Positions 22,024-31,950 of a stretch of 64,000 nt of DNA are shown piece after piece (the stretch's first letter is position 1; each line of letters opens with the position of its first letter). The DNA comes from Ancistrus triradiatus (Eukaryota > Chordata > Actinopteri > Siluriformes > Loricariidae), in NCBI GenBank assembly GCA_025084515.1, contig JAJAGP010000249.1, positions 372,001-436,000 on the forward strand, in the 5' to 3' direction. The notes beneath the pieces are model-generated. The model was not told where the DNA came from. It ran no database searches and was given only the letters and a program-made list of their open reading frames with translations. A program made the position numbers and the translations under genes.

Positions 22024-22946
22024 TCAAATATGTTGTTTTAAAATCTCAGTATACTTTTCTGCATTAATTCTACCATCACAGAAGTGTAAATGACCTTTGC
22101 CAGGGACACTGACAACTCCATACCATGACAGAGCCTGGCTTTTGAACTTGTAGCTGATAACAGTCTGGTTGGTCCTTTTCATCGTTGATCCAATGTCCAT
22201 TTTTTTTAAATCAGATCTGGAATACTGACATGTCTGTTTCCACTGTCTGGACCTCAGAGCCCAGAGAAGTTGACCCTGCTTCTGGACAAAGTTAACATAA
22301 GCCTTCCTTTTGCACACTAAAGTTTTAAGTGGCATTTGTGAATGTAACTCAATATAGAAGTGCTTGACAAAGGTTTGGCAAAGTAATCCCTTGACCATGT
22401 GCTTATATCAGCTATTGATGAATGATGATTCTTGGTGCAGTGTCATCTTAGGATACAGAGATCACAGGTGTTCAGCTTAGGCTTGCTCCTTTGCGCTTTA
22501 CACACTGAAATTTTTTACATTTACATTTACATTTACAGCATTTAGCAGACGCCCTTATCCAGAGCGACTTACAATTGATACAGTCTTACAATCCAAGCAA
22601 TGGTGGGTTAAGGACCTTGCTCAAGGACCCAACAGTGGCAGCTTGGCAGAGGTGGGATTTGAACCCTGGACCTTCTGGTCCATAGTCCAGTACCTTACCC
22701 GCTAGGCTACCACAGTCAAATTTTTCCAGACTCCTTGAATCGTTTAATGATATTATGCAATGTAGAGTGAGAAATATGCAAATCCCTTCCAATCTTTCTT
22801 TGAGGAACATTGTTTTTAAAGGTTTCTATAATTTGCTCATGTGATTCTTGACAAACAGGAAATTGACACATCTGTCCATCTTTGCTCCACAAAGACTCAG
22901 TCTGGCATGGATACTGCTTTTTATACCAAATAATGATTACAGCCAA
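22024..22946 (-). pseudogene. Family E transposase remnant
   Basis: The N-terminal open frame (22716-22946, minus) contains a recognisable helix-turn-helix of the IS630/Tc1 type (NVPQRKIGRDLHISHSTLHN, then IIKRFKESG). After the inserted repeat, the frame 22024-22398 holds the central and late part, with SYKFKSQALSWYG and VSVPGKGHLHFCDGRINAEK. The latter is the region between the first and second catalytic acidic residues. The third catalytic residue would lie near 21960-22020, where the sequence shows no open frame. It cannot encode a working enzyme. Confidence 0.75.
22516..22717 (-). repeat. Short dispersed repeat (CATTTAGCAGACGCC type), copy 2
   Basis: Its sequence is almost identical to 4831-5030 in the same plus orientation (given here as minus only relative to nothing functional; it has no coding strand). 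It lies inside E1 between AAATTTTT at 22508-22515 and AAATTTTT at 22718-22725, an 8-bp flanking duplication. The high identity to copy 1 suggests recent activity. Confidence 0.85.
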
Positions 22947-23084
22947 CTGTTGACATCTTTGAACGTGTTTGAAATCACATTGTTTTTTTTTTGTTTTTTA
23001 CCTCATTACATTATTTTTTACCTCATTACTAGCCCTAAATTGCACTCTCCATACTGTCCCAACTTTTTCTAATTTGGGATTGTA

Positions 23085-23985
23085 TTTATGTGGTATAATG
23101 AGGTGACCAAAATGAATCTCTTGGAATCCAAGCCGACCAAATCTACTGTATTCCCATGTAAAGGCTGAGTTTTGCTTCACTGGAATGTGTTTCTTGGAAA
23201 TAGTTTGTGGATGAGGCTTTGTTCACAGGTTGCATGACTATACTCCCAGAGGTATTATGCAATGTAATCATTATAGAGGACAGGCAAAGGGCACTTATAC
23301 ATTCAAGTGCAAAAGGGCAAATGCTTAACCACCTCCTGTGTACCTGCCTGGAGAAGATTATTAAATGTCTGAAGAGTTTTTTTCCCCAAAAAACTGTGAA
23401 ATTAAATAAATAGACTACATTCTGAAAAATAATGGCATTTCTACATGTTTCCCACCTACACCTGTTCACTAGCTAGCAAGGATACATGCAGACTAATAAT
23501 ATCTAATTGTGCAACTAGAGAGCATGGTACATTCCATTACATGTACACACATCACAGAGGTAAGTACACTGTGAATCACACACAACCACAACCATCAAAA
23601 CTGCATGTCTGCTTACAGGAATGATTTGCAGACTGTGCATGCACAGAGTAGCCAGAGAAACTGCCAATCGATACTGCAGTGTGAATGTTTAACTTTGGGC
23701 CTTCTAGATCAATACTTAGCTCCGAGCAACAATGAAATATACCACTGTACCAGGAATGAGTGTAATAAGAATCTAGAAATCAATCTGGGACAGTCCATCC
23801 AAAAATGTGTCAAAACACACTAGAAAAATAATGTTCCAGTACCAAATTATTTTAAAAAAGCATTTAAATACAAATACCCTTACTAAATATAGCCTGCATT
23901 AGCAAACATAAGGTCAATTATCAATTACTTCAAAATTATAAAAAAACTCGTGAAAATTCAGTTTTCGAAGCATTCTGGCCAGAAA
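23085..23985. other. Gap, nothing recognised
   Basis: No transposon terminus, exon or tandem repeat is recognised. Open frames of 60-108 codons on both strands have no motif. Confidence 0.45.
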
Positions 23986-23989
23986 CATT

Positions 23990-24660
23990 TGTCTCGATTC
24001 TCATAATTTAAACTTGTTAAACTTGTATGAGTCACTTCACTCACTTCACCCAAAAACTCGATTCACGATCCATGATTTAAGATTCAGTACACATTGATTC
24101 AGTGATCCAGGTCCCAAATAACCATTGCTCAGAGAAGATCTTGGCTATTTTCATCGTGTTTTTTCTTTATTGTTACATATACAGTGCTATATCCTTAGTG
24201 CAAATAAGTCTCCTAAAAAGGGTTGTATTGACTGCCAGCTGAAAGAGAAACAGGAACGTAAAGATCCAGAACACAGGCTGCAGTTAGCATTACCAGCTAT
24301 GATAACACCCTGACTTCACCTGTACAGTAAGTGTGCTTTTACTCAATCCATTACTAACTAAATTACATGAGATTTTTCAAAGCTCTGCTATTATACAGTA
24401 TAGACTGCGCTACCAAACACTCGTTAAACTCATCAGTTCATATTACATTTAACTTGTGATGGATTTTGTTGGAACATATCCCCTTCTTAAATAAAGGGAA
24501 CTTCATTATTGCACATAATGACTTATACAGTGTGGATTTTCTTGGGGTCTGGAAATATTAATTAAATTTTCATTAATTTTATGGGAAAAAATTGCTCAGT
24601 ACTTGTCATTTTAGGTTCTCGACAAGCCTTCTCGACCAAATTAATGACGAGAACCAACTG
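23990..24660 (+). mobile_element. Tigger-like element I2, 5' degraded
   Basis: It shares phrases in the same order with I1: GATTCACGATCCATGATT, GTGCAAATAAGTCTCC, AATTACATGAGATTTT, ACATATCCCCTTC, ACTTATACAGTGTGGATTTTC and GGTTCTCGACAAGCCTTCT. It ends GAGAACCAACTG next to TA. The left terminal repeat is not recognisable. The site TAATGACTTATACAG here is the unoccupied version of the SINE insertion site in I1. Confidence 0.65.
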
Positions 24661-25229
24661 TATATTGTTTATTAAATAACTAAATGCATGCAGATTCCTA
24701 AAACAGACATTCAGATCTCACGTATGTTTTAACTGCCATGAAATCACAGTCAATTTTGTACCGTAGCACAACTTACAAATACACATGTTGTTGTAAAGCA
24801 ACAAATTTCTAAATGTAGACAAAAGGTAATAATTACCAATCACTGTAATGGTATTGCAGTACAGAAGCCACATCCTTCAACACTTCACATATGGCCATGC
24901 GCAGAATTCACCAACCTATGAATTTATCACACGTTGTGTTTTTTTATTTTCACTTGATGGGAAATTCTCTAGGCTCCAAACATAGAGAGATATGATATAA
25001 AAATAACCTCATAATACTGCACATATCATGTGTCTCTATCAGTCTGTCTCTCCCTCTCTAAGCCTCTGAGAGTAAGATAAGTGGACCGTAGGGAGGCCCT
25101 TAGGCAGGAAAAACACAGCAGGTTTCTCTTACCTCTAGTAGCACTCATACCACAGTGGCCAGCAGTGCATATAGACCAGGAGCAAAACCAAACCTATACT
25201 GTGAATGAAGAGCAGGAAGGAAAGGATAC
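24661..25229. other. Putative intron of the tomosyn-family gene
   Basis: It lies 3' (on minus) of the exon at 25230-25327. No further exon is recognised. A good donor (GTATCC) at the exon edge shows that this is intron sequence if the gene is active. Confidence 0.5.
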
Positions 25230-25327
25230 ATGCGCACTCCTCCAGACCGAGATCCGATGGCCAGAATCTTCTGCACAGGGTCAAACGCAAGTGCAGTGGG
25301 CTGGTAGGGAAAACCATGACGCACAGT
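25230..25327 (-). CDS. stxbp5: Internal exon of a tomosyn (STXBP5-family) gene
   Basis: The minus-strand exon encodes TVRHGFPYQPTALAFDPVQK followed by ILAIGSRSGGVR and two bases of the next codon (98 bp). This matches the second coding segment of tomosyn, at the start of its first WD40 propeller. Tomosyns are cytosolic syntaxin-binding proteins that compete with synaptobrevin for SNARE assembly and restrain vesicle release. The exon is preceded by a pyrimidine-rich tract and acceptor (CTCTATCTGCAG) and followed by donor GTATCC. The frame is fully open. The VRHGFP and DPVQKILAIG stretches fit STXBP5/STXBP5L and not LLGL, which has VEHGFPNQPSALAFDPEL. I cannot tell stxbp5a, stxbp5b and stxbp5l apart from one exon. 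No other exon is seen within 25 kb downstream or 38 kb upstream in the window. Confidence 0.85.
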
Positions 25328-25494
25328 CTGCAGATAGAGCAGATGGACACCATCAGTAAACACACAGAGTTTAATCAAAGCAATATTTGAAACATCATAT
25401 AAAACTATTTGCTCAAGTGTTAAAAGTTCAAATAGGATATTACCAAATGATCTCAGTGGTTAACGTGGTCACAGCACAGCTTCAGAAATCAAAC

Positions 25495-25697
25495 TTTACC
25501 TGCGTACACTTTGTATCTCCTCCCCAAGTCAGTGTGGGTTTACTCCAGATACTCTGGTTTCCTCCCACTCTCCAAAGACATGCTTTAACTGGTCAATAAA
25601 TTGCTCCAATGTGAGTGTGTCTGACTAATGTCGTTGTAACCTTGCTCCTGTCACGAATAGCCACTGAAGTTGAGGTGACATTAAATCGATAAACAAA
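25495..25697 (+). repeat. tRNA-headed SINE-like repeat, copy 4 (head missing)
   Basis: The body and tail of the family at 15023: TCAGTGTGGGTTTACTCCAG, CCTCCCACTCTCCAAAGACATG, TTGTAACCTTGCTCCTGTCA and the A-rich tail. The tRNA-like head is absent or unrecognisable. Confidence 0.75.
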
Positions 25698-25699
25698 AA

Positions 25700-26270
25700 A
25701 AACCCTCTCATGATTCACTTTAAATATTTCTAAACATTTTGTTGTTCAAAAAATTATAAAACACAATCACACTGTAAAGACATCAGTTTCACTTGTGCTT
25801 TTAATGTGGATGCATGGATGATGATCCATATGTCACATTGTTTATGTGTCGGTTCTTTTTCTCTGTGGACAATTTGCTCGCACCAATACCACTCTCGTTA
25901 TCTGCACACCAGACAGGCACACTGATCATGCCCAGCTTCCACATCAATAGCAGACAATTAGCAATGCATAGCTGAACTAAATGAAATGCTGAGGATAAAG
26001 AAGAAATCATGTATGGGGTTATAAAGGGCCGACCAAGCTTTTAGTGAAAGAGCTGTCCACTCTGCCAATGAAATGTAAAGTGCTAAGATCTAAACAGCTA
26101 TTTCTTAGGACAGAAAGAAGGTAAAGATTCCTTTTATTTTCTCTTTGTAGTCATTTTATCATGCATTTTCGTACAATCAAGAATTAGAAACCGTTCCCCC
26201 ATGCCAACAGTTATAAAAATACAAAAACGTGTCTCGAAAGGGAATTACAACAAACAACATACAATATAAT
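25700..26270. other. Gap, nothing recognised
   Basis: No exon, element terminus or tandem repeat seen between the SINE and the LINE fragment. It would be upstream intron of the tomosyn-family gene if that gene is intact. Confidence 0.45.
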
Positions 26271-26275
26271 ACATT

Positions 26276-27264
26276 TCAATATATATTACCTATATACAAT
26301 ACACAAAGTTCCCATAACAAAGCACTCAATAGACATGAGCTCCTGGAGGGGATGGGGCTGGGGTTAGTGATTGTGAAACGATTGTCCACCAGGTGCACTC
26401 CAAGCAACTTGATGCTACTGACCCTCTCCATGGACGTCACCATCCATTCAAATACTATCGAAGTGAGAGCTACAGGGTGGAAGTTGTTCATGCCGACTGG
26501 GTTGCGTTTTTTGAGAACAGTACTAACGGTTGCACTCTTGCTGCAGGTGGGTACTGCTGATTTTCCTGAGAGATAAGTTAAAGATGTGTGTGAAGGCATC
26601 CTTCAGATGGTCTGCACAGTCCTTGAGAAGGTATGTTATCTTGACCAGCAACCTTTCAGGGATTACTATTAGAAAAGACTCTCTTCACTCTAGTTGGGGA
26701 CGGTTTTAACAGCTGTTTGCTTGTATATATTTCTGCACTGTGATGTCATTAGAGAGTGTCATTTTACACAAAATTATTGACCCTGTCTGAAAAGGAGGGG
26801 TCACTGTGGCATGTTCGAAGGTCAGCATGTTAGGGTCTAGAGACCTTACCACAACCATGTGTTTTTAGCGCCTGTGAAATGAATGTTTCGCTTTGCTCCT
26901 CTGATACCCCAGGACAGATTCTTTTTAGCCAGCTTTTAGACTACAGTGTCTCCGGATCTAGCAATATTTTGGCAAACAGCAAACGGATTTCTCCAGTCAG
27001 CCAGTGTTTCTGGTTGGCACACATCATGACGGTTTTCACAGCAATCACATCCTTGATACAGTTGTTACTGTAACAAACGACAGACTCTGTATATTCCTTC
27101 AAGTCAGTGCTGTTGTCGTACATGACAGCCTCTTTGAACACGTCCCACTGTGTGGTATCAAAACAATCCTGTAGTGTGGGGATGGCACTCTGTGGCCACA
27201 CACTGACTTCCCTAAGAAATGGTTTTGCCTGATTCACCCATGGTTTGTAGGCAGGCGGTAACAT
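26276..27264 (-). pseudogene. Rex/jockey-like LINE fragment
   Basis: On minus, 27264-26941 reads a linker typical of the region between endonuclease and reverse transcriptase in fish non-LTR elements (IPTLQDCFDTTQWDVFKEA, then NQKHWLTGEIRLLFAK). Further along, 26599-26276 reads the first reverse transcriptase block (VLKKRNPVGMNNFHPVALTS) and then IKLLGVHLVDNR, which belongs near the end of the protein. The catalytic FADD-type block is missing, so the copy is internally deleted and 5' truncated. Assignment to the Rex1/jockey group rests on the QDCF..T.WD.F motif. Confidence 0.7.
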
Positions 27265-27399
27265 AACAGTTAGCTGGTCAGAACTGTCTATGTGGGGGAG
27301 GGGTGTTGCTTTGCCAGTGCATTATTTTTCCTTGTTGCAAAATTCACATACTGGTTGAACAGTGGTAAAACAGATTTGCCTGGTTCTAATCTCCGGTCA

Positions 27400-28235
27400 G
27401 GATAAAGAATGCAACTTAAAGGCATAACAGTAAACAGAAGTTACGGTTCAGTTTAGCACAAGTTTCCGTAAAAAAGTAAAAAAACTCCCAAATGCACAAA
27501 CCTAAGTTTATTTCATTTAGACAGTAGTGTAAGCTACAGTGTTTCACAGTAGTGTATTAAGCATTGAAAATGTAAAAAGTATTCGTACTCACAGCATTGA
27601 CCAGTCATGTTGATCTAAGCTTAGAATAGCATATTGCTAACTTGCTAACAGCTTAAAGTTTTCAGGCGGAATTCAAACTTGTGAACTCTGGTTCAACATT
27701 ACGTTCATCAAACTTCACCATTTCACAGTCATAAACTCAATATGTGGTGAACAGAGCTGAGAAGTATCTGAATGTATCACCACAATTTGTTTACATACAC
27801 AATCAGGCCTCTGTCTGCTCCATGTAGTGTCTGTAGTAATCATGTAGTAGGCTGCAGTTATCCATTCAGCTGAATTGTGGTTTACATAATGTTTCCATTC
27901 AGCCACGTCTCTAAAGACAACAGTCTCTTATGCTAAACAATGAAGCTCTTGAAAGTCTAATATGGTTCATTTTAATGTCATGTTAGGAAACATTGGCTAG
28001 CATTATGGTCAGAACTGCAAGCTTGTTCTGGTTAGCTACTAGTCTAGCCTGCACTCCTCCACACTTGCCTCGTTTCCCCATACTGTCACACTGCTTTCGA
28101 TGCTTTCTTACTGGTATAGTAGCAGGCCAAGTTAACTAAGTACACTCAGATTTCCTGGCCAGCGTTTCGCACAGCAGTGGTTCTTGTTGCTGATGTTCAG
28201 GAGGAGGACCATATACACATTACCCATATGCAGTA
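27400..28235. other. Gap, nothing recognised
   Basis: No exon, element terminus or repeat that I can name. One 63-codon minus frame has no motif. Confidence 0.45.
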
Positions 28236-29812
28236 CATTGGGGCAAAAAAGTATTTAGTTAGCCACTGACTGTGCTAACTAAGTTCTCCTACTTAGAAAG
28301 ATGAGAGAGGTCTGTAATTTTCATTTGTACACTTCAACTATGAGGGACAAAATTAGAAAAGAAATCCAGGAAATCACATTTCTAAAGAATTTAATTGTAA
28401 ATCATGGTGGAAAATAAGTATTTAGTCATCCACAAACAAGCATGATTTCTGGCTCTCACAGACCTGTAGGTTCTTCTTTAAGAAGCTCTTCTGTCCTCCA
28501 CTCGTTACTTGTATTAATGGCACCTGTTTGACCTTGTTATCTGTATAAAAGACATCTGTCCACAGCCTCAAACAGTCAGACTCCAAACTCAACCATGCCC
28601 AAGACCAAAGAGCAGTCGAAGGACACCAGAAAGAAAATTGTAGACCTGCACCAGGCTGGGAAGACTGAATCTACAATAGGCAAGCAGGTTGGTGTCAATA
28701 AATCAACTGTGGGAGCAATTGTAAGAAAATGGAAGACATACAAGGCCGTTGATAATCTCCCTCGATCTGGGGCCCCACGCAAGATCTCATCTCGTGGGGT
28801 CAAAATGGTCATGAGAACGGTGAGCAAAACTCCCAGAACTACATGGAGTGACCTGATGAATGACCTGCAGAGAGCTGGGACCAATGTAACAAAGGCTACC
28901 ATCAGTAACACACTATGTCGAGAAGGACTTAGATACTGCAGTGCCAGGCGTGTCCCCCTGCTTAAGCCAGTACATGTCCAGGCCCATCTGAAGTTTGCCA
29001 GAGAGCATATGGATGATCCAGAAGAGGATTGGGAAAATATCATGTGGTCAGATGAAAGCAAAATAGAACTTTTTGGTAAAAACTCAACTCATCGTGTTTG
29101 GAGGAAGAAGAGAACCAAGTTGCATCCCAAGAACACCATACCTACTGTGAAGCATGGTGGTGGAAACATCATGCTTTGGGGATGTTTTTCTGCAAAGGGG
29201 ACAGGATGACTGATCCGTGTACAGGGATGAATGAACAAGGCCATGTATCGTGAGATTTTAAGTCAAAACCTCCTTCCATCAGTGAGAGCATTGAAGATGG
29301 AACGTGGCTGGATCTTCCACCATGACAATGATCCCAAACACACTGCTCAGGCAACGAAGGAGTGGCTCCATAAAAAGCATTTCAAGGTCCTGGAGTGACC
29401 TAGCCAGTCTCCAGACCACAACCCCATGGAAAATTTGTGGAGGGAGTTGAAAGTCTGTGTTGCCCAGTGACAGCCCCAAAACATCACTAGAGGAGATCTG
29501 CATGGAGGAATGGGCCAAAATATCAGCTACAGTGTGTGCAAACCTGGTGAAGACTTACAGGAAACATTTGACCTCTGTCACTGCCAACAAAGTATTGAGT
29601 TGAACGTTTGTTATTGACCAAATACTTATATTCCACCATAATTTACAATTCAATTCTTTAAATATCCTACAATGTGATTTCCCTGATTTTTTTCTCATTT
29701 TGTCTCTCATAGTTGAAGTGTACCTATGATGAAAACTACAGACCTCTCTCATCTTTCTAAGCAGGAGAACGTGCACAGTCAATAGCTGACTAAATACCTT
29801 TTTGCCCTACTG
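28236..29812 (+). mobile_element. Family B Tc1-like transposon B3, nearly full length
   Basis: It starts CATTGGGGCAAAAAAG after TA at 28234-28235 and ends TTTTTGCCCTACTG before TA at 29813-29814. Both ends have an outer and an inner binding-site-like motif (AAAAAAGTATTTAGTTAGCC near 28245 and AAAATAAGTATTTAGTCATCC near 28411). It is the most complete B copy and the best reference for the family in this window. Confidence 0.95.
28595..29610 (+). pseudogene. Family B transposase, open for the first 204 codons (B3)
   Basis: The start ATGCCCAAGACC is preceded by a CCAAACTCAACC leader shared by all B copies. Residues 1-110 contain two helix-turn-helix units (VDLHQAGKTESTIGKQVGVN and the TKATISNTLCREGL stretch) joined by the hinge SGAPRKIS. 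The first catalytic aspartate is in IMWSDESKIELFG near residue 150, followed by VWRKKR and the KHGGGNIMLWGCFSAKGTG block. At 29207-29209 a TGA replaces the CGA codon seen in B4 and B5. Downstream, still recognisable but with further stops, are HDNDPKHTAQATKEWL (second aspartate) and NLWRELKVC (glutamate). The family length is about 340 residues, so this is a C-terminally truncated protein lacking two of three catalytic residues. Confidence 0.88.
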
Positions 29813-29874
29813 TAATGGTGGCCACATAAAAAAATAAAGACAGCTATACACAACTAGAGAAGGTTTTTGCTTAT

Positions 29875-30173
29875 TTATCCGCTTGATTTATTTAATTTCA
29901 GAACAGTATCAATGACTATTCATGACAGGAGCAAGGTTACATCAATACAGTTTAGTCACATTCCTACTTGGCCAATCTAGAGCGACCAATTAAGCTAATG
30001 CATGTCTTTGGTATGTGGAAGGAAACTGGAGTACCAGGAGTAAATAAGCTCATGCATACACAGGGAGGACATACAAACTCCACACAGGTGGAGTCCAAGA
30101 TCAGCATCAAACCGTGGATGTCTGGAGCTTTGAGGAGACTGTGCTAACCTCTTACACCACCATGCCACCCCAG
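29875..30173 (-). repeat. tRNA-headed SINE-like repeat, copy 5
   Basis: Minus-strand copy with the CATGTCTTTGGTATGTGG body motif, GGGAGGACATACAAACTCCA and a head ending near 30173 (GTGGCATGGTGGTGTAAGAG on minus, a box A-like stretch). The tail side includes ATTCATGACAGGAGCAAGG, as in the other copies. Confidence 0.75.
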
Positions 30174-30174
30174 A

Positions 30175-30262
30175 TAGAAACAGAGAGCTGTCTATAACAT
30201 GCAGAGCTAACATACACACAAACACAGAGCTGAAATACAGAGGCCTTCCTAACACAAAGTGC
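30175..30262 (+). repeat. Island of the 38750 minisatellite
   Basis: It contains CAGAGAGCTGTCTATAACAT and ACAGAGCTGAAATACAGAGG followed by CCTAACACAAAGTGCTG, the unit of the arrays at 38750-39150 and 39495-39765. About three degenerate units. Confidence 0.65.
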
Positions 30263-30405
30263 TGCAATAGAATTCACGGTTGAATTTTTCCTGGCAGTAA
30301 TAAAACCCAGCACATGCTTAAAAAAATCCATGGTGCAGTTGTTTCAAAATATACTTAGTGTTGGTGGTGTGAAGCAAGCGGAGCAATAGTCAGGGCATCA
30401 GATAT

Positions 30406-31195
30406 TGTTACAGTTCGCCATATTAAAAATGATGACAAACCGTATAAAATAAAACATAAGGGTTGGGACCCAAATGCAGTTAGCTCCAGGTGGTATAAAT
30501 GAACTGAAATAGACAAAAGAAATAAAACAATAATTAATAAAATACAAATAAATAAATAACAAAGAAAAACTGAGCTTCTGTGTGCAAGAGAAAGATCAGC
30601 AAATCTCCCTCTTACAAACAGAAGCTCAGGACCATGCTGCAGAGAGGGAGAGAAAGAGAGAGAGGGGGGTCGCGAAGCCCAACGCATACACGGCTCGTGC
30701 ACAGAGCAGATCAAACCTGCAGACCAACGTTCAGGCACAGAACGACGCGTGGCAGCAGGCGGCGAGAGGAGGAAGCAGCCGAGCGCAATGGCAGTGGAAA
30801 AAACAAAAGCGCAAAAGCTTACCCTACGCTAAGCTACTTCCCTGAATGAATGTTACCTCGCGCCACCCGGCGCTACAGGAACTGAACCCCTTAGCGGGCC
30901 CAGGCCGTCCTCTTTCCCTCAGAAAAATAATAAAACAAAACAGCAGCGCAGGAGCTCTGAAACAGAGCTTGAGACGTGTGAGGTCTCGAGACACGCAGCG
31001 GATAACGATCGCGATTCCGATCCGTAGCGGCGATTGCACAAGCTCTTAAATAGCCAGAATAACAGGTGTTGCATATTCCGCTGCAATCAGACAGCTTACT
31101 GACAGGCATGCCTGATTGGGTCGGCTGCCAGAGATCCTACCGAGGGCAACCAGTCCAACGCTGCCCTCTAGCATCGGTAAGTAGGACCTCTGACA
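30406..31195 (-). repeat. LTR of the gag-only element (3' LTR on minus)
   Basis: 790 bp, plus-strand start TGTTACAGTTCGCC and end GGACCTCTGACA. The same order of blocks is found in the LTR at 32706-33476. The first ~60 bp share most bases, while a purine-rich middle differs by small insertions. Confidence 0.92.
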
Positions 31196-31216
31196 GTACC
31201 CCCCCCCCCCCCCCCC
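31196..31216 (-). other. Polypurine tract of the LTR element
   Basis: 18 consecutive C on plus (G on minus) followed by GTAC next to the 3' LTR boundary. In LTR retrotransposons such a tract primes plus-strand synthesis. This position fixes the orientation as minus. Confidence 0.75.
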
Positions 31217-31586
31217 TCAAGGGTCTTCGTCCTGATGCCCCCCCCGAATCAGGGCACCTCTGGCTTGCTGGACACGCTCAGGGTTAAGCGTCTGGCGCAC
31301 TGGGAGGCCCTGGGAAGCAGGGCAAGCCTCCACAATCGGGCTGAAAAGGAGGATGGGGCAGGTCATGCCAAATGCAACAGCCGCCCTAGGCTTAGGAACC
31401 AACCTGACCGGCTCAAGGGCGAAGCTTGGCGCTGGCAGCTCATGGGCGGAGCTCGGCTCTGGCGGCTCAGGGGCCAGATCCGACCTGACCACGCCGACAA
31501 AAAAGGTCGGCACTAAGGACCTGGCTAGGCAAGCTGACGCCAAGAGCCCCAGCAGCAAGGCCAGCAAAGCTGACCATGGTGACGAA

Positions 31587-31802
31587 GGGATCGGGGCCGA
31601 CGATAGCGGTGCAGGGATTGGCCTAGGTGACCCTGGTGCGGGGATCGGGACCGACGATCATGGTGCAGGAATCGGTCTAGGTGACCATGGCATGGGGATC
31701 AAGACCGACGATCGCGGCGCAGAGATCGGTCTTGGTGACCGTGGTGCGGGGATCAGTACTGAAGATTGTGGCGCAGGGACCGGCCCGGATGACCGTAGCG
31801 GG
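31587..31802 (-). repeat. 4 x 54-bp tandem repeat
   Basis: Four consecutive 54-bp units begin GGGATCGGGGCC, GGGATCGGGACC, GGGATCAAGACC and GGGATCAGTACT. Each unit is made of two related 27-bp halves. 54 is a multiple of three, and on minus one frame stays open across it, giving an 18-residue proline-rich repeat of the type PRSPRPISAPRSSVLIPA. The length suits expansion within a coding frame. Confidence 0.88.
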
Positions 31803-31924
31803 GGCTCTCGTGCGAGGCTAGGCTTCGCTAAATGCCCAGGCATGGGGCTTAACTGCTCAGATGCAGGGCAAACGGGTGCGGCAAGCACAGGTACAGAGCT
31901 AGGAGGCGCTAAACACTCAGGCAC
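31658..31924 (-). CDS. Proline-rich repeat frame in the LTR element interior
   Basis: An 88-codon minus frame, downstream of the gag-like frame, composed largely of Pro, Ser, Ala and Arg from the 54-bp repeat. It may be the C-terminal extension of the gag product in another frame, or a chance open frame created by the repeat. There is no zinc knuckle (CCHC). Confidence 0.3.
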   Translation of the reverse strand: MPECLAPPSSVPVLAAPVCPASEQLSPMPGHLAKPSLAREPPLRSSGPVPAPQSSVLIPAPRSPRPISAPRSSVLIPMPWSPRPIPAP

Positions 31925-31950
31925 GGGGCCAAACTGCCCAGGTGCGGAGC

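Larger units (their letters stand above)
21597..23082 (-). mobile_element. Family E Tc1/mariner-like transposon E1, interrupted
   Basis: The left end CAACTCCAAATCAGAACGAG follows TA (21595-21596). The right end, reversed, is CAATCCCAAATTAGAAAAAG, next to TA at 23083-23084. Both ends continue with TTGGGACAGTAT. The transposase gene is on minus and is interrupted by a short repeat at 22516-22717 bounded by AAATTTTT on both sides. The central DDE region is shortened. Confidence 0.85.

Noticed and set aside
25081..25359. 92-codon plus-strand open frame over the tomosyn exon
   Set aside because: It is the antisense shadow of the minus-strand exon. The minus frame has the conserved protein and the splice sites.
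28595..29209. Possible domesticated (host-used) transposase
   Set aside because: It is open for 204 codons, but it sits in an ordinary transposon with both terminal repeats, shares its stop with two other copies and has no added promoter or fused host exon.
30580..31049. Several plus-strand frames in the LTR
   Set aside because: They lie antisense in the LTR, overlap each other and have no motif.
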